Positions 1 through 8,116 of a stretch of 64,000 bases of DNA are shown here, piece by piece. The number at the start of each line of letters is the position of its first letter. The first letter of the stretch is position 1. The stretch covers positions 636,501 through 700,500 of the forward strand of contig NZ_JAUSZA010000001.1 in the NCBI RefSeq assembly GCF_030817215.1, written 5' to 3'. The translations under genes and the position numbers were made by a program. The DNA is from Paenibacillus sp. V4I3 (GTDB taxonomy: Bacteria > Bacillota > Bacilli > Paenibacillales > NBRC-103111). The notes under the pieces are model-generated. The model was not told where the DNA came from. It ran no database searches and saw nothing but the letters and a program-made list of their open reading frames with translations.

Positions 1-2178
1 TACGATGACGGCACTTCCGAAGATGTAACGAGCAAGGCTGATTACACCGTTGATACGAGCTCTATTGTGACGGTAACGAATGGATTAGTGAAGGGACAAA
101 ATCCCGGCAGTGCAACGATTACGATTAAATACATGAATCAATCCCTGACATTGCCAGTCGATGTTGAAGTTGTAAGGCGTATTGATGCTGTGAAGTCCAG
201 TATATCCCTACTTCTTAACGGAACAGAACCGATCGTACTGAACGCTACGTACCCAGATGGTACAGACGCAGACGTATCCGCCAAAGCCGTATGGACCACT
301 GACAAACCGAACGTTGCTGATGTAATTAATGGTTCAGTTAAAGGTTACGGTGTAGGTACAGCTAATTTAACTGCCACATACGGTACTAAGTCGACAACGG
401 TTAAAGTTGATGTGGACAGTACGTTGAAACTCACATTAGATCAACCAAATGTCTTAATGAAGAAAAATGCCATTAAAGATCTGAAATTAGAAGCTACCTA
501 CATCGACAGCGCTACACCCGTTGACTTTACAGATCGAGCCGAATGGGCTTCGAGTGATGAAGATATCGTCCAAGTCACCAAAGGTAAGCTAACTGCCATA
601 TCCATAGGTGAAGCGACGATTTATGCCAAGTACGGCGATAAAGTGATTACGGCTAACGTTGACGTTGAAGTTCCTCGCCGTTTAGTCGTTAGTACCGACC
701 TTCTCTCTATGCAAGTAGGTCAAGTGCTTCCTGCCCTTACTCTGACGGCTACTTATGCCGATGGTACAAGCGATAATACCATCGCAGATAGCGCGGCTTG
801 GAGCGTGGATAACGACGCCGTTGCATTTGTCAGTAAAGGTTTAGTTAAAGCTTATAAATCCGGTGAAGCCACTATAACCGCGAAATACGGTGGCAAAACA
901 ACGACAACCAAAGTCGAAGTCGATATCCCTACGACCATCAAAGCAAGTAAAAAAGCCGTTAATTTACAAAAAGGCGGGTCCGATAAAGTCACGTTGACCG
1001 CTTATTTCAAAGACAACAGAGAATTGGATGTCACATCCCTGGCAGAATGGACGACCGGCTCCAAAGATATCGCCGAAGCTCGCAGCGGAGACATTACAGG
1101 TATCGCTACTGGCGCAACAACGATCACAGCCAAATACGGTACACGTACAACCGTCATTCAAGTATCGGTAGGCGTATTAAAGAGTCTAACGGTCAGCCAA
1201 GAAAAGCTCGTTATGAAAAAAGACGATACGGTTAATTTAACAGCAGAAGCTATATATACAGATGATACAAAAAACAGTAACGCAGCCGCAGATGTCATTT
1301 GGACAAGCAGCAACGTCAAAGTAGCCACTGTTGACGGGGGTAAAGTGAAAGCTGTAGCTTCAGGAGAAGCCACCCTGACCGCTCAGCTGGATAGTAAGAC
1401 TGTGACCATAACAGTCCAAGTCGATATGGCCAGTGATCTATCGGCGAATGTCGCCAATTTAGTTTTTGACTTAAATGAAACAAGATCCATCGTACTGACG
1501 GCTACAGATGCAAGCGGCGCAGCTCGCACTGTAACTAATGAGGCTGAGTGGAAATCAAGCAGCAGCACCATCGCGCTAGTATCCAAGGGTGTTGTAACAC
1601 CAGTTTCCCGAGGTAAAGCAACCATAACGGCAACTTATGGCGGTAAAAGTGTATCCATTCCGGTTGAAATCGGTGTGATTCAGACACTAGTCGCTGATAA
1701 ATCTTTCATCGTCACCAAAAGCGGCGATCAAGTTCAAGTGAAATTAACCGCTACTTTAGCCGACGGCACTACCAAAGATGTCACAGAAACAGCAACCTGG
1801 AAAGTCATGGCCTACAAGCTAGGAACCGTTACGGATGGGCTTTTCACAGCAACTGCTTCAGGTAAAACAACGATCACCGGGTCCTTCGGCGGCAAAATGG
1901 TCGCTATTCCCGTCGAAATCGATTCACTGAAATATTTGAAAACAGATAGCGTCAAAATCGAGCTGCAAGAAGGCAAAACAGCTAAGATTGAGGCGTTGGC
2001 TACCTACACAGACGGGTCTGAAGAAGATGTAACCAAGCCTGCTCTATGGACGTCATCGAACATCATGATTGCTGATGTGAAGGATGGTATCATCCGTGCA
2101 ACCGGTAAAGGGACTGCTAGAATTACGGTCACGTATTCCAACATGAGAACGACCGTACAAGTGACAGTTACGAAGTAA
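1..2178 (+). CDS. Big2 (Ig-like) repeat surface protein, 5' end missing
   Basis: The reading frame is open from base 1, so the gene begins outside the window and only its C-terminal part (about 725 residues) is present. It is made of some eight complete and one partial repeat of about 80 residues. Each has an ATYxDGT-type strand, an A-x-W-x-(S/T) core and ends in a G-x-(V/I)-K-(A/G) turn followed by G-x-A-x-I-T-A-x-Y, the usual signature of bacterial Ig-like group 2 domains. Such domains are extracellular and act as rigid spacers or adhesion modules. No sortase motif or SLH domain is seen at this C-terminus, so any anchoring signal must lie in the missing part. A strong terminator follows the stop. 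The family call is firm; the specific role is unknown. Confidence 0.85.
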   Translation, partial: YDDGTSEDVTSKADYTVDTSSIVTVTNGLVKGQNPGSATITIKYMNQSLTLPVDVEVVRRIDAVKSSISLLLNGTEPIVLNATYPDGTDADVSAKAVWTTDKPNVADVINGSVKGYGVGTANLTATYGTKSTTVKVDVDSTLKLTLDQPNVLMKKNAIKDLKLEATYIDSATPVDFTDRAEWASSDEDIVQVTKGKLTAISIGEATIYAKYGDKVITANVDVEVPRRLVVSTDLLSMQVGQVLPALTLTATYADGTSDNTIADSAAWSVDNDAVAFVSKGLVKAYKSGEATITAKYGGKTTTTKVEVDIPTTIKASKKAVNLQKGGSDKVTLTAYFKDNRELDVTSLAEWTTGSKDIAEARSGDITGIATGATTITAKYGTRTTVIQVSVGVLKSLTVSQEKLVMKKDDTVNLTAEAIYTDDTKNSNAAADVIWTSSNVKVATVDGGKVKAVASGEATLTAQLDSKTVTITVQVDMASDLSANVANLVFDLNETRSIVLTATDASGAARTVTNEAEWKSSSSTIALVSKGVVTPVSRGKATITATYGGKSVSIPVEIGVIQTLVADKSFIVTKSGDQVQVKLTATLADGTTKDVTETATWKVMAYKLGTVTDGLFTATASGKTTITGSFGGKMVAIPVEIDSLKYLKTDSVKIELQEGKTAKIEALATYTDGSEEDVTKPALWTSSNIMIADVKDGIIRATGKGTARITVTYSNMRTTVQVTVTK

Positions 2179-2186
2179 TACCAATG

Positions 2187-2225
2187 AAACCGTTGTTCCC
2201 AAATTGGGGAACAACGGTTTTTTTT
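2187..2225 (+). terminator. Intrinsic terminator after the Big2 gene
   Basis: A 13-bp GC-containing stem (AACCGTTGTTCCC and its complement) with a short AATT-type loop is followed by a run of eight T. It lies nine bases after the stop codon. Confidence 0.9.
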
Positions 2226-2322
2226 CAATTTTACAGAAAGCAGCATAAGTTCTTGCACATAGGGGAATATATCCATACCTACACTTACAGAACCCATTCA
2301 ACAAATCTTGGAGGTATGGATC

Positions 2323-2715
2323 ATGGTTTCTAGATTTATGAAGTTGGGGATGGTTTCTTTTTTGTCAATCACAGCCCTCCTTGGGGCTCATCAGTATCAT
2401 CGTATGCATTCTCCTGACCAGCAAATGATTTCGCAAGCAGATAGTAGGGAAGCTGCCAAACAAGGCTCACCAACTTTCTTTGACACGAATCCTTTCGGCA
2501 TGCCTGGTGCGGATGGAAATTTGCGTACAATGGGCAGTATGAATAGTCATGCAGCTGCATATGGACTTACACCGCCAACGTCGATGAAGACTTTAACTGT
2601 CCATGCCCAGGCAGCAAGTGGAGCGAACGACGAAGCTCCGCCCTGGTGGAATTACCTCGGTCTGCTTGGTTTGCTCGGACTGCTCGGACTCCGCAAACGT
2701 TCCCGGACTTCTTAG
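2323..2715 (+). CDS. Small secreted protein with Trp / Gly-Leu-Leu C-terminal signal (WGxxGxxG-like)
   Basis: This 130-residue protein starts at ATG 2323, eight bases after GGAGG (2310-2314); an upstream TTG would overlap that site. Residues 1-22 form an N-terminal hydrophobic export signal. The middle is polar and low in complexity. The last 27 residues read as a Trp-Trp pair, then GLLGLLGLLGL, then a basic RKRSR tail. This tripartite end (aromatic motif, glycine-leucine membrane helix, positive tail) resembles the C-terminal signals of the WGxxGxxG family of Bacillales, and more loosely PEP-CTERM and MYXO-CTERM tails. I infer membrane retention or processing by a dedicated enzyme. No partner enzyme is visible nearby. 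The function of the body of the protein is unknown. Confidence 0.7.
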   Translation: MVSRFMKLGMVSFLSITALLGAHQYHRMHSPDQQMISQADSREAAKQGSPTFFDTNPFGMPGADGNLRTMGSMNSHAAAYGLTPPTSMKTLTVHAQAASGANDEAPPWWNYLGLLGLLGLLGLRKRSRTS

Positions 2716-2739
2716 TGTGAAATATGAGGATTGGTTTAA

Positions 2740-2773
2740 GAGCCTTGTTCCTGGTATAGGGGAAGGCTTTTTT
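2740..2773 (+). terminator. Intrinsic terminator
   Basis: AGCCTT and AAGGCT arms with additional inner GC pairs are followed by a T run. It ends the transcript of the 2323-2715 gene. Confidence 0.7.
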
Positions 2774-2795
2774 CTGTTTCGTCAGATTGTTTACG

Positions 2796-2825
2796 GACAT
2801 TTGTTTATACAATAGACATTTGTTT
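2796..2825 (+). promoter_or_regulatory. Direct repeat upstream of psuK, candidate operator
   Basis: GACATTTGTTT occurs at 2796-2806 and again at 2815-2825, 19 bp apart (about two helical turns), about 50 bp before the psuK start. PsuK carries its own N-terminal winged helix, so autoregulation is conceivable. This is inference only. Confidence 0.35.
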
Positions 2826-2873
2826 TTGTTTGCGTTAAACTAAAGGCAGTTATTCGTTTGAAAGGAGCTTTTC

Positions 2874-3974
2874 ATGGATCGTGAACAGCAAATTTTAGCA
2901 CTCATACGTCAAAATCCATTCATTTCCCAAATTGAAATTGCCAGTGTCATAGGTATTTCCCGATCTGCTGTTGCCGGCTATATTGCTGCGTTGACCAAGA
3001 AAGGTACGATCCGAGGCCGCGCCTATGTCACATCTGATGAGCAAACCATCATGTGTATCGGCGGCGCGAACCTCGACAGTAAAGCGGCCAGCAAGCAGGC
3101 CATTCGTCTGGCCTCCTCCAATCCGGTCACGGTCACCGAGTCCTGCGGCGGTGTTGCGCGCAATATCGCGGATACACTAGCTGGTTTATCCTGCCGGACA
3201 GCACTCCTAACTGTTGTCGGTGACGATAAGGCCGGCCAGTGGGTGCTTGAAGAAACACGTAAGCGCGGTGTTGATGTCAGCCAAACGATTGTCCTACAGG
3301 GCGAGAACACAGGTACCTACACGGCACTGCTCGATGCCTCGGGCGAGATGTTTTTGGCTTTTGCCAATATGGAAATTTACGATAAATGTACACCCCAGCT
3401 TTTGATGGACAAATGGTCCCATATTGCCGCTTCACAGCTCGTCATTGCCGATACGAATTTGCCTGCGGATACGCTCCAAGAATTAATTAAGCGCTGTAAA
3501 GAAGAAGGCATCACGCTATTCATTGACCCTGTCTCTTCCGAAAAAGCGAAAAAGCTCCCACAGGAGCTTCATGGTGTTACAGCAATCTTCCCTAACCTTG
3601 AAGAAGCCCGTCTGCTTGCTGGTTCCTCGGTAGATACTGATCAAGATTACGACAAGCTGGCTAGAGCTATTCAGGCACGGGGTGTGAAACACGTATTCAT
3701 TACACTCGGCAGCGTGGGTGTCATGTATGTTGGCGAGGAAGGTGAGCAGCTTTTCCCTCCTATTCCTACCAAAGTCGTAGAAGTAACCGGCGCAGGCGAT
3801 GCTCTCGTCGCTGGTATCGCATATGGTGTTATGCATCAACATACCTATATCGACGCCTGCTCCTATGGTCTCGCTGCGGCACATATTACGCTTCAAACCG
3901 ATCAATCCGTAGCAAGCGAGCTAACCGAAGAACGACTGCAACAAACTATACTAACCATAACTAAAGGAGACTGA
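2874..3974 (+). CDS. psuK: Pseudouridine kinase with N-terminal winged helix (PfkB family)
   Basis: Phosphorylates pseudouridine to pseudouridine 5'-phosphate, the first step of its breakdown. Residues 1-58 form a helix-turn-helix/winged-helix domain ([21 protein letters not shown]). From about residue 60 a ribokinase-like PfkB fold begins (IGGANLD). The second PfkB signature, with the catalytic Asp, is GAGDALVAG at about residues 305-313. AAAGGAG lies seven bases before the ATG. The next gene, eight bases downstream, is an unmistakable PsuG, which fixes the substrate better than the kinase sequence alone would. The HTH fusion is common in Firmicute homologues and suggests a regulatory or substrate-sensing role. 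Confidence is high for PfkB and good for psuK from context. Confidence 0.88.
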   Translation: MDREQQILALIRQNPFISQIEIASVIGISRSAVAGYIAALTKKGTIRGRAYVTSDEQTIMCIGGANLDSKAASKQAIRLASSNPVTVTESCGGVARNIADTLAGLSCRTALLTVVGDDKAGQWVLEETRKRGVDVSQTIVLQGENTGTYTALLDASGEMFLAFANMEIYDKCTPQLLMDKWSHIAASQLVIADTNLPADTLQELIKRCKEEGITLFIDPVSSEKAKKLPQELHGVTAIFPNLEEARLLAGSSVDTDQDYDKLARAIQARGVKHVFITLGSVGVMYVGEEGEQLFPPIPTKVVEVTGAGDALVAGIAYGVMHQHTYIDACSYGLAAAHITLQTDQSVASELTEERLQQTILTITKGD

Positions 3975-3982
3975 TCCCTATT

Positions 3983-4894
3983 ATGAATACTTCCTACCTG
4001 ACATTTACCGACGAAGTGAAAGATGCTCTCGCGAACAATAAGCCAATCGTAGCCTTGGAGACAACGATTATTTCCCACGGAATGCCTTATCCGCAGAACA
4101 TTGAAATGGCTAAAAAAGTTGAGCAAATTATCCGCGACAACGGCGCCGTTCCAGCAACAGTTGGTATTATGGATGGCAAAATCAAGATCGGCTTGAACGA
4201 GCAGGAGCTTGAGGCTTTCGCGACAACGGCCAATGTAGAAAAAGTTAGCCGTCGTGACTTCCCTTACATCCTATCATCAGGCAAAATCGGCGCAACGACT
4301 GTTGCTGCAACGATGATCGGCGCGGCGCTTGCCGGCATCGAAGTGTTCGCTACCGGCGGTATCGGCGGTGTTCACCGCGAAGGTGAAGTAACGATGGATG
4401 TCTCCGCCGACTTGACGGAGCTGGCACAAACGAACGTCGCTGTCGTCTGCGCAGGCGTGAAGTCGATCCTCGATATTGGCCGTACGCTCGAGTATTTGGA
4501 AACCCACGGCGTACCCGTGGTTGGTTACAAAACGAGCGAGTTCCCGTCCTTCTACGCCCGCGAAAGCGGCTACGGCGTAGACTTCCGTCTCGATGAGGCA
4601 GCCGATGTTGCGGCCATGCTGCGCACCAAGTGGGAGCTGGGCCTCGCTGGCGGCGCCATCATCGCCAACCCGGTCCCCGCGGAATCCGCGATGGACCATC
4701 TCGCGATCGAAGGCGTCATCCAGCAAGCACTGGCTGAGGCCAAAGATCAAAACGTGACCGGCAAGAAGGTCACGCCTTTCCTGCTAGCGCGCATCAAACA
4801 GCTGACCGAAGGTCGCAGCTTGGAGACGAACATCGCGCTCGTTTACCACAACGCGCAAACGGCCGCGCGGGTTGCGGTTGCGCTTAAGAAATAA
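3983..4894 (+). CDS. psuG: Pseudouridine-5'-phosphate glycosidase
   Basis: Cleaves the C-C glycosidic bond of pseudouridine 5'-phosphate to give uracil and ribose 5-phosphate, reversibly. The 303-residue length matches the family. Typical blocks are visible: [14 protein letters not shown] near residue 25, RDFPYILS near 87, [14 protein letters not shown] near 122, [19 protein letters not shown] near 155 and a [10 protein letters not shown] stretch near 224. The protein is cytosolic. The gene follows psuK with an AAAGGAG that overlaps the psuK stop and sits some 13 bases from the ATG. The spacing is a little long, which may make translation depend on coupling. The two genes form a self-contained pseudouridine salvage operon. 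Confidence 0.95.
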   Translation: MNTSYLTFTDEVKDALANNKPIVALETTIISHGMPYPQNIEMAKKVEQIIRDNGAVPATVGIMDGKIKIGLNEQELEAFATTANVEKVSRRDFPYILSSGKIGATTVAATMIGAALAGIEVFATGGIGGVHREGEVTMDVSADLTELAQTNVAVVCAGVKSILDIGRTLEYLETHGVPVVGYKTSEFPSFYARESGYGVDFRLDEAADVAAMLRTKWELGLAGGAIIANPVPAESAMDHLAIEGVIQQALAEAKDQNVTGKKVTPFLLARIKQLTEGRSLETNIALVYHNAQTAARVAVALKK

Positions 4895-4971
4895 GTTATG
4901 ACACTCTCGTTGTCATAACAAGGACAAAAAAAAGACTATTTTTCACCGTTACACGTGAAAAATAGTCTTTT
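4895..4971. terminator. Two successive hairpins between convergent genes, bidirectional terminator
   Basis: A 9-bp stem (GTTATGACA / TGTCATAAC, 4895-4919) begins directly after the psuG stop. A longer stem at 4930-4971 (AAAGACTATTTTTCAC and its complement) is flanked by A and T runs, so it can end transcription from both the psuKG side and the nitroreductase side. Confidence 0.85.
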
Positions 4972-4984
4972 CTTATATTTGGGG

Positions 4985-5569
4985 CTATTCGCTTACCCAA
5001 ATCGTCTTCTGCGCGAACGGCACCCGTGCTGCCTTCGGTATTTCCATGTCCGGGTAGCCGATGTAGATGAATCCGACCAGCTCCTCTTTTCCCACTAGAC
5101 TGAACGTCTCCCGCATCTTCGGATGATAGGTAGGTGCACCCGTGCGCCATATCGTTCCTAGGCCTAGTGCGTGCGCTGTAAGCAGCATATTCTGCACAGC
5201 GGCATGCGCAGCCGCATATTCCTCGATCTCCGGAACTATTGGCTTCACTGAAGGTGTTACAGCCACGGCAATAACAACAGGAGCACGGAACGCTTTCTTC
5301 TCCTGAGCGCTTTTCAGCTTGGATAACTCCTCCTCAGAAAGTGTCGGATCTGCTTCTGCAGCGGCAACCTCCGCGTAGCCTCGCCCTAGCAATCTTCTGC
5401 CTTCACCGGTCATAACCCAGAATTTCCATGGCTCTGTATGACAATGGTTAGGGGCCCATATGCCTGCTTCAAGGATTTCTTCGATTAGCGGTTTGTCGAC
5501 AGGATCCTGGTTGACCTTCCCGATACTGCGGCGATGGCGAATCGCTTCTTTTATATCCATGAATCTCAC
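4985..5569 (-). CDS. Nitroreductase family protein (YdjA-like)
   Basis: FMN-dependent NAD(P)H oxidoreductase of the nitroreductase fold, about 190 residues. The N-terminus IKEAIRHRRSIGKV contains the RRS phosphate/FMN-binding motif. APNHCHTEPWKFWV near residue 38 is the usual substrate/FMN loop. AVQNMLLTAHALGLGTIWRTG near 125 is the conserved helix before the C-terminal IGYP motif. Two starts are possible: GTG 5569, about four bases after AGGGAG, or ATG 5560, whose product begins MDIKEA. The physiological substrate cannot be read from sequence. It is transcribed alone, convergent with psuKG. Confidence 0.88.
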   Translation of the reverse strand: MRFMDIKEAIRHRRSIGKVNQDPVDKPLIEEILEAGIWAPNHCHTEPWKFWVMTGEGRRLLGRGYAEVAAAEADPTLSEEELSKLKSAQEKKAFRAPVVIAVAVTPSVKPIVPEIEEYAAAHAAVQNMLLTAHALGLGTIWRTGAPTYHPKMRETFSLVGKEELVGFIYIGYPDMEIPKAARVPFAQKTIWVSE

Positions 5570-5727
5570 TTCTCTCCCTTTTGCTTATTCTATCTCTATT
5601 GTTGCACGACCCAAGCACCCTCTGCAAACCTACATTGGAAGCATCGTCCTAATAGCTATGAGCTTTTCCTGTACCTCAATGAATCATGCTTTCACTGCAT
5701 TTTGCGGCAGCTCAATATCATGCAAAT

Positions 5728-5928
5728 TCAGCTTTTTATCAGTCGGAAGAAGGCTGCTAACAATCCGATTAACGGTAAAAAGGCACAGAGCTTAATAACA
5801 AAGGTAATGCTTGTTGCATCCGCCAGCGTCCCCAGCACAGCTGATCCGATCCCGCTTAAACCAAAGGCCAATCCGAAGAACAATCCTGATACCGTACCCA
5901 CTTTGCCTGGCAGCAGTGGAATTTTCAT
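5728..5928 (-). pseudogene. C-terminal remnant of an Fsr-type MFS transporter
   Basis: Sixty-six residues survive: a LLPGKVGTVSGLFFGLAFG stretch, then GIGSAVLGTLADAT and a last hydrophobic segment. The pattern matches the last two transmembrane helices of fosmidomycin-resistance-type (Fsr) major facilitator exporters. The rest of the roughly 400-residue protein is absent: sequence upstream of 5928 does not resemble MFS helices and there is no convincing ribosome binding site. I read it as a decayed gene with its 5' part deleted. Confidence 0.6.
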
Positions 5929-6003
5929 CCTATTTTTTACAATGTGACTTTTAATGTTCCTAAAAGATCTCGGTAAGCTTCCTTAGAAAAAATTAAGGAA
6001 ATT

Positions 6004-6020
6004 GTTGTACGTTGTACAAC
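6004..6020. repeat. Perfect inverted repeat GTTGTAC-N3-GTACAAC, copy 1
   Basis: GTTGTAC GTT GTACAAC is a perfect 7-3-7 palindrome followed by TTGC. The same 21 bases occur at 26645-26665 in another intergenic region, so this is a dispersed element or operator rather than a chance hairpin. Confidence 0.5.
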
Positions 6021-6043
6021 TTGCCTTCTTAATAGACGACATG

Positions 6044-6089
6044 AAAAAAAGGACTTCATCGAATTTAACATTCGCGGAAGTCCTTTTTT
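6044..6089 (-). terminator. Intrinsic terminator downstream of the CDGSH-like microprotein
   Basis: Arms GGACTTC / GAAGTCC with an inner CGAAT / ATTCG pair are flanked by A and T runs on both sides. It lies 18 bases beyond the microprotein stop on the minus strand and could also work in the opposite direction. Confidence 0.8.
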
Positions 6090-6106
6090 ACCTATATTTA
6101 TAAGAC

Positions 6107-6184
6107 TTATTTGTCTTTTTTAGCGTGTGAACCGTCGCAGTTACCTTCAGTGTTTTGTGTGTTTCCGCATGCGCATTTACCCAT
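6107..6184 (-). CDS. 25-residue CDGSH-like metal-binding microprotein
   Basis: A complete small gene: GAGGAGG (6193-6199) lies eight bases before an ATG, then 25 codons, a TAA and a strong terminator. The peptide is MGKCACGNTQNTEGNCDGSH followed by AKKDK. It matches the CDGSH iron-sulfur motif C-x-C-x2-(S/T)...C-D-G-S-H: Cys4, Cys6, Thr9, Cys16, Asp17, Gly18, Ser19 and His20 are all present. The usual Pro before the third Cys is missing and the loop is one residue longer. In CDGSH proteins these three Cys and one His hold a [2Fe-2S] cluster; here little exists apart from the motif. It may bind iron-sulfur or zinc as a homodimer or small chaperone. The metal and function are unknown. Confidence 0.75.
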   Translation of the reverse strand: MGKCACGNTQNTEGNCDGSHAKKDK

Positions 6185-6448
6185 GATGTCAGCCTCCTCA
6201 CTTGTTTGTGCGCTGAGGTAATTATATCCATTACACTTACATTTATAAAGCGAATAATTAAAAGTTGGTAATTGAGTTTACTTATCATTCTCATTGCACT
6301 CGTCCGCACTTTTTTAGCACTCTCCTACCGAGACTGCCAAGAATTTGACAATGACGTGCTCCATCATGCAAGGTATAGTTATAGCAACAGAACATGAACG
6401 ATAGTTTGCTAGATTCAAAATTTATTTAATTAACCCTTGGGAGGTACT

Positions 6449-8065
6449 ATGAAATCCACTAAACTCACGATGATCGCGACGGCCGCAATGGCTTTCTCCT
6501 TATTTACTTCAGCTGCACTTTCTCTTCCAGCTTCCGCTGCAGCCAAAACAAGTGCTGATTTTACAGATTTGGCCGGTAGTGATGCCGCGCTTAAAGCTAA
6601 GATTGATGCGATGATTGCAGCTGGTATTTTTGAAGGTGTCTCAGACAACACATTTGGCATTACGCAAAATATGACTCGTGCTCAATTTGCCAAAGTAGCC
6701 ACTTTGATTTACAACATCACCGTTGATCCTGCCGTTAAGGTGTCCAGTTTCTCTGATGTTAATGCCAATGATGCAGCAAATGGATGGGCTATCCCTTATA
6801 TTGAAGCAGCCAAAAAAGCAGGCCTCATAGACGGTGTTACAGACACCACTTTCGTGCCCGGCGATTCTGTAACAACAGCTCAGCTGGATACCGTACTGCT
6901 TAAAGGTTTAGGCAAAAAGATTTCCATGACAGGCTCACCTTGGTACGCAGATGCTGTGAAACAAGCAACAGAACTTGGTATTCACCCTATTAGTAAATCT
7001 GGCGACCAGCCTGCCAATCGCGCTGACCTTGTTCTAAGCTCTTACACAGCTCAGCAAGTTTTCGGGGATCAAACACGCATTTCGATTACGAAAACACAAG
7101 CCTCTTCTTCCGACAATAAGAAGGTTCAAGTTACTTTCAATAAAAAAGTGGATGTTAGCAAAGCAACGCTCACTTTGAAAAATGGTTCAACTGTCGTCCC
7201 TACAACCACAGAGTGGGCTAGTGATGGTCAATCGGTAACATTAACGGCTACTCTTGCGCTCGCTGCGGGCGATTACACAGTAACGCTTGGCGGACTCGAT
7301 GCTTCCACTGTCCAAACAACAACTGGCAGCTTTAGCGTTACAGCTCCTAGCGCAGGGAACATTTCGATTAACGGCACCTATACACTAGCTAGTGTGCTCG
7401 ATAGCGGTCTAACAGATGCAGCAACAGGATCAAACGGTCTAGTTAACAAAATAACTGCTGAAGATCCAACGCTCAGTAAATTAGCTAAAGAAATTGAAAT
7501 TAAAGTGACATCCGCTAGTGGAGATCCCATTGCTATCCCTGGAGTTGTTCAATCCGTTCATTCCTCTGATTCTAGTATTGCTAAAGTAGGTCTTACTTCT
7601 GACCATCATGCTTACGTTCTAGGCAACAAGCCAGGAACTGCAGACATCAGTGTCCTTGTCCAAATTGGAAATGGCGAGGCAAAGCAATTACACGTTACTG
7701 TCACGGTTAAAAACGACGCGATCACTGCCAAGGAAATAAAAGCAGGACAAACTTCCATTGATAAGACGGTAATGACGGTAACAGGGGGCGTTTATAGCTT
7801 CAATGCTTATTCGGCAATGGACCTTACCATCACTGATAACTACGGTATTACGTATAAAACTGCGGACATTAAAGGCTATAATTTCGCACTAGGCACCCTT
7901 TTCATCACGAATGATATCAAAGGAAATGCTGCTGTCGGAGCTGTTGGAACCGTTAGTATCGATCCAGACGGTACCGTACGTGTAACTGGGAATGTGACTT
8001 CCTTCGAATTAACCGCGGTTACCTCAACAGGTGAAAAAGTAACAAGCTATGTGACGCTTAACTAA
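6449..8065 (+). CDS. SLH-domain S-layer/surface protein
   Basis: A secreted protein of 538 residues. Start ATG 6449 follows GGGAGG (6439-6444) by four bases. A signal peptide covers about residues 1-30 with an AAA-type cleavage region. Three S-layer homology domains follow (about 33-200), recognisable from ITQNMTRAQFAKVATLIY and VPGDSVTTAQLDTVL. These domains bind pyruvylated secondary cell wall polymer and fix the protein to the wall. After them comes a Big-like beta-sandwich (about 210-310, VQVTFNKKVDVSKATL) and a C-terminal part with further Ig-like character (about 330-538). It stands alone between terminators. It could be a minor S-layer or wall-associated protein; the ligand is unknown. 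Confidence 0.88.
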   Translation: MKSTKLTMIATAAMAFSLFTSAALSLPASAAAKTSADFTDLAGSDAALKAKIDAMIAAGIFEGVSDNTFGITQNMTRAQFAKVATLIYNITVDPAVKVSSFSDVNANDAANGWAIPYIEAAKKAGLIDGVTDTTFVPGDSVTTAQLDTVLLKGLGKKISMTGSPWYADAVKQATELGIHPISKSGDQPANRADLVLSSYTAQQVFGDQTRISITKTQASSSDNKKVQVTFNKKVDVSKATLTLKNGSTVVPTTTEWASDGQSVTLTATLALAAGDYTVTLGGLDASTVQTTTGSFSVTAPSAGNISINGTYTLASVLDSGLTDAATGSNGLVNKITAEDPTLSKLAKEIEIKVTSASGDPIAIPGVVQSVHSSDSSIAKVGLTSDHHAYVLGNKPGTADISVLVQIGNGEAKQLHVTVTVKNDAITAKEIKAGQTSIDKTVMTVTGGVYSFNAYSAMDLTITDNYGITYKTADIKGYNFALGTLFITNDIKGNAAVGAVGTVSIDPDGTVRVTGNVTSFELTAVTSTGEKVTSYVTLN

Positions 8066-8075
8066 GTGTAGAACC

Positions 8076-8114
8076 AACGAAAGACCGTCAGGGACACCCT
8101 GACGGTCTTTCGTT
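8076..8114. terminator. Bidirectional intrinsic terminator
   Basis: A perfect 18-bp stem with a three-base ACA loop lies between the convergent SLH gene and the end of the fructose PTS operon. It serves both directions. Confidence 0.9.
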
Positions 8115-8116
8115 AA

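Noticed and set aside
2004..2304. Minus-strand frames at the end of the Big2 gene
   Set aside because: They overlap a repeat-rich coding sequence and a terminator, have no ribosome binding site and unnatural composition.
6088..6309. 73-residue minus-strand frame over the microprotein gene
   Set aside because: It is in a different frame from the CDGSH-like gene, has no ribosome binding site, and its product is not recognisable.
6345..6379. TTGACA and TATAGT before the SLH gene as a promoter
   Set aside because: The spacing is 23 bases, too long for a normal sigma-A promoter.
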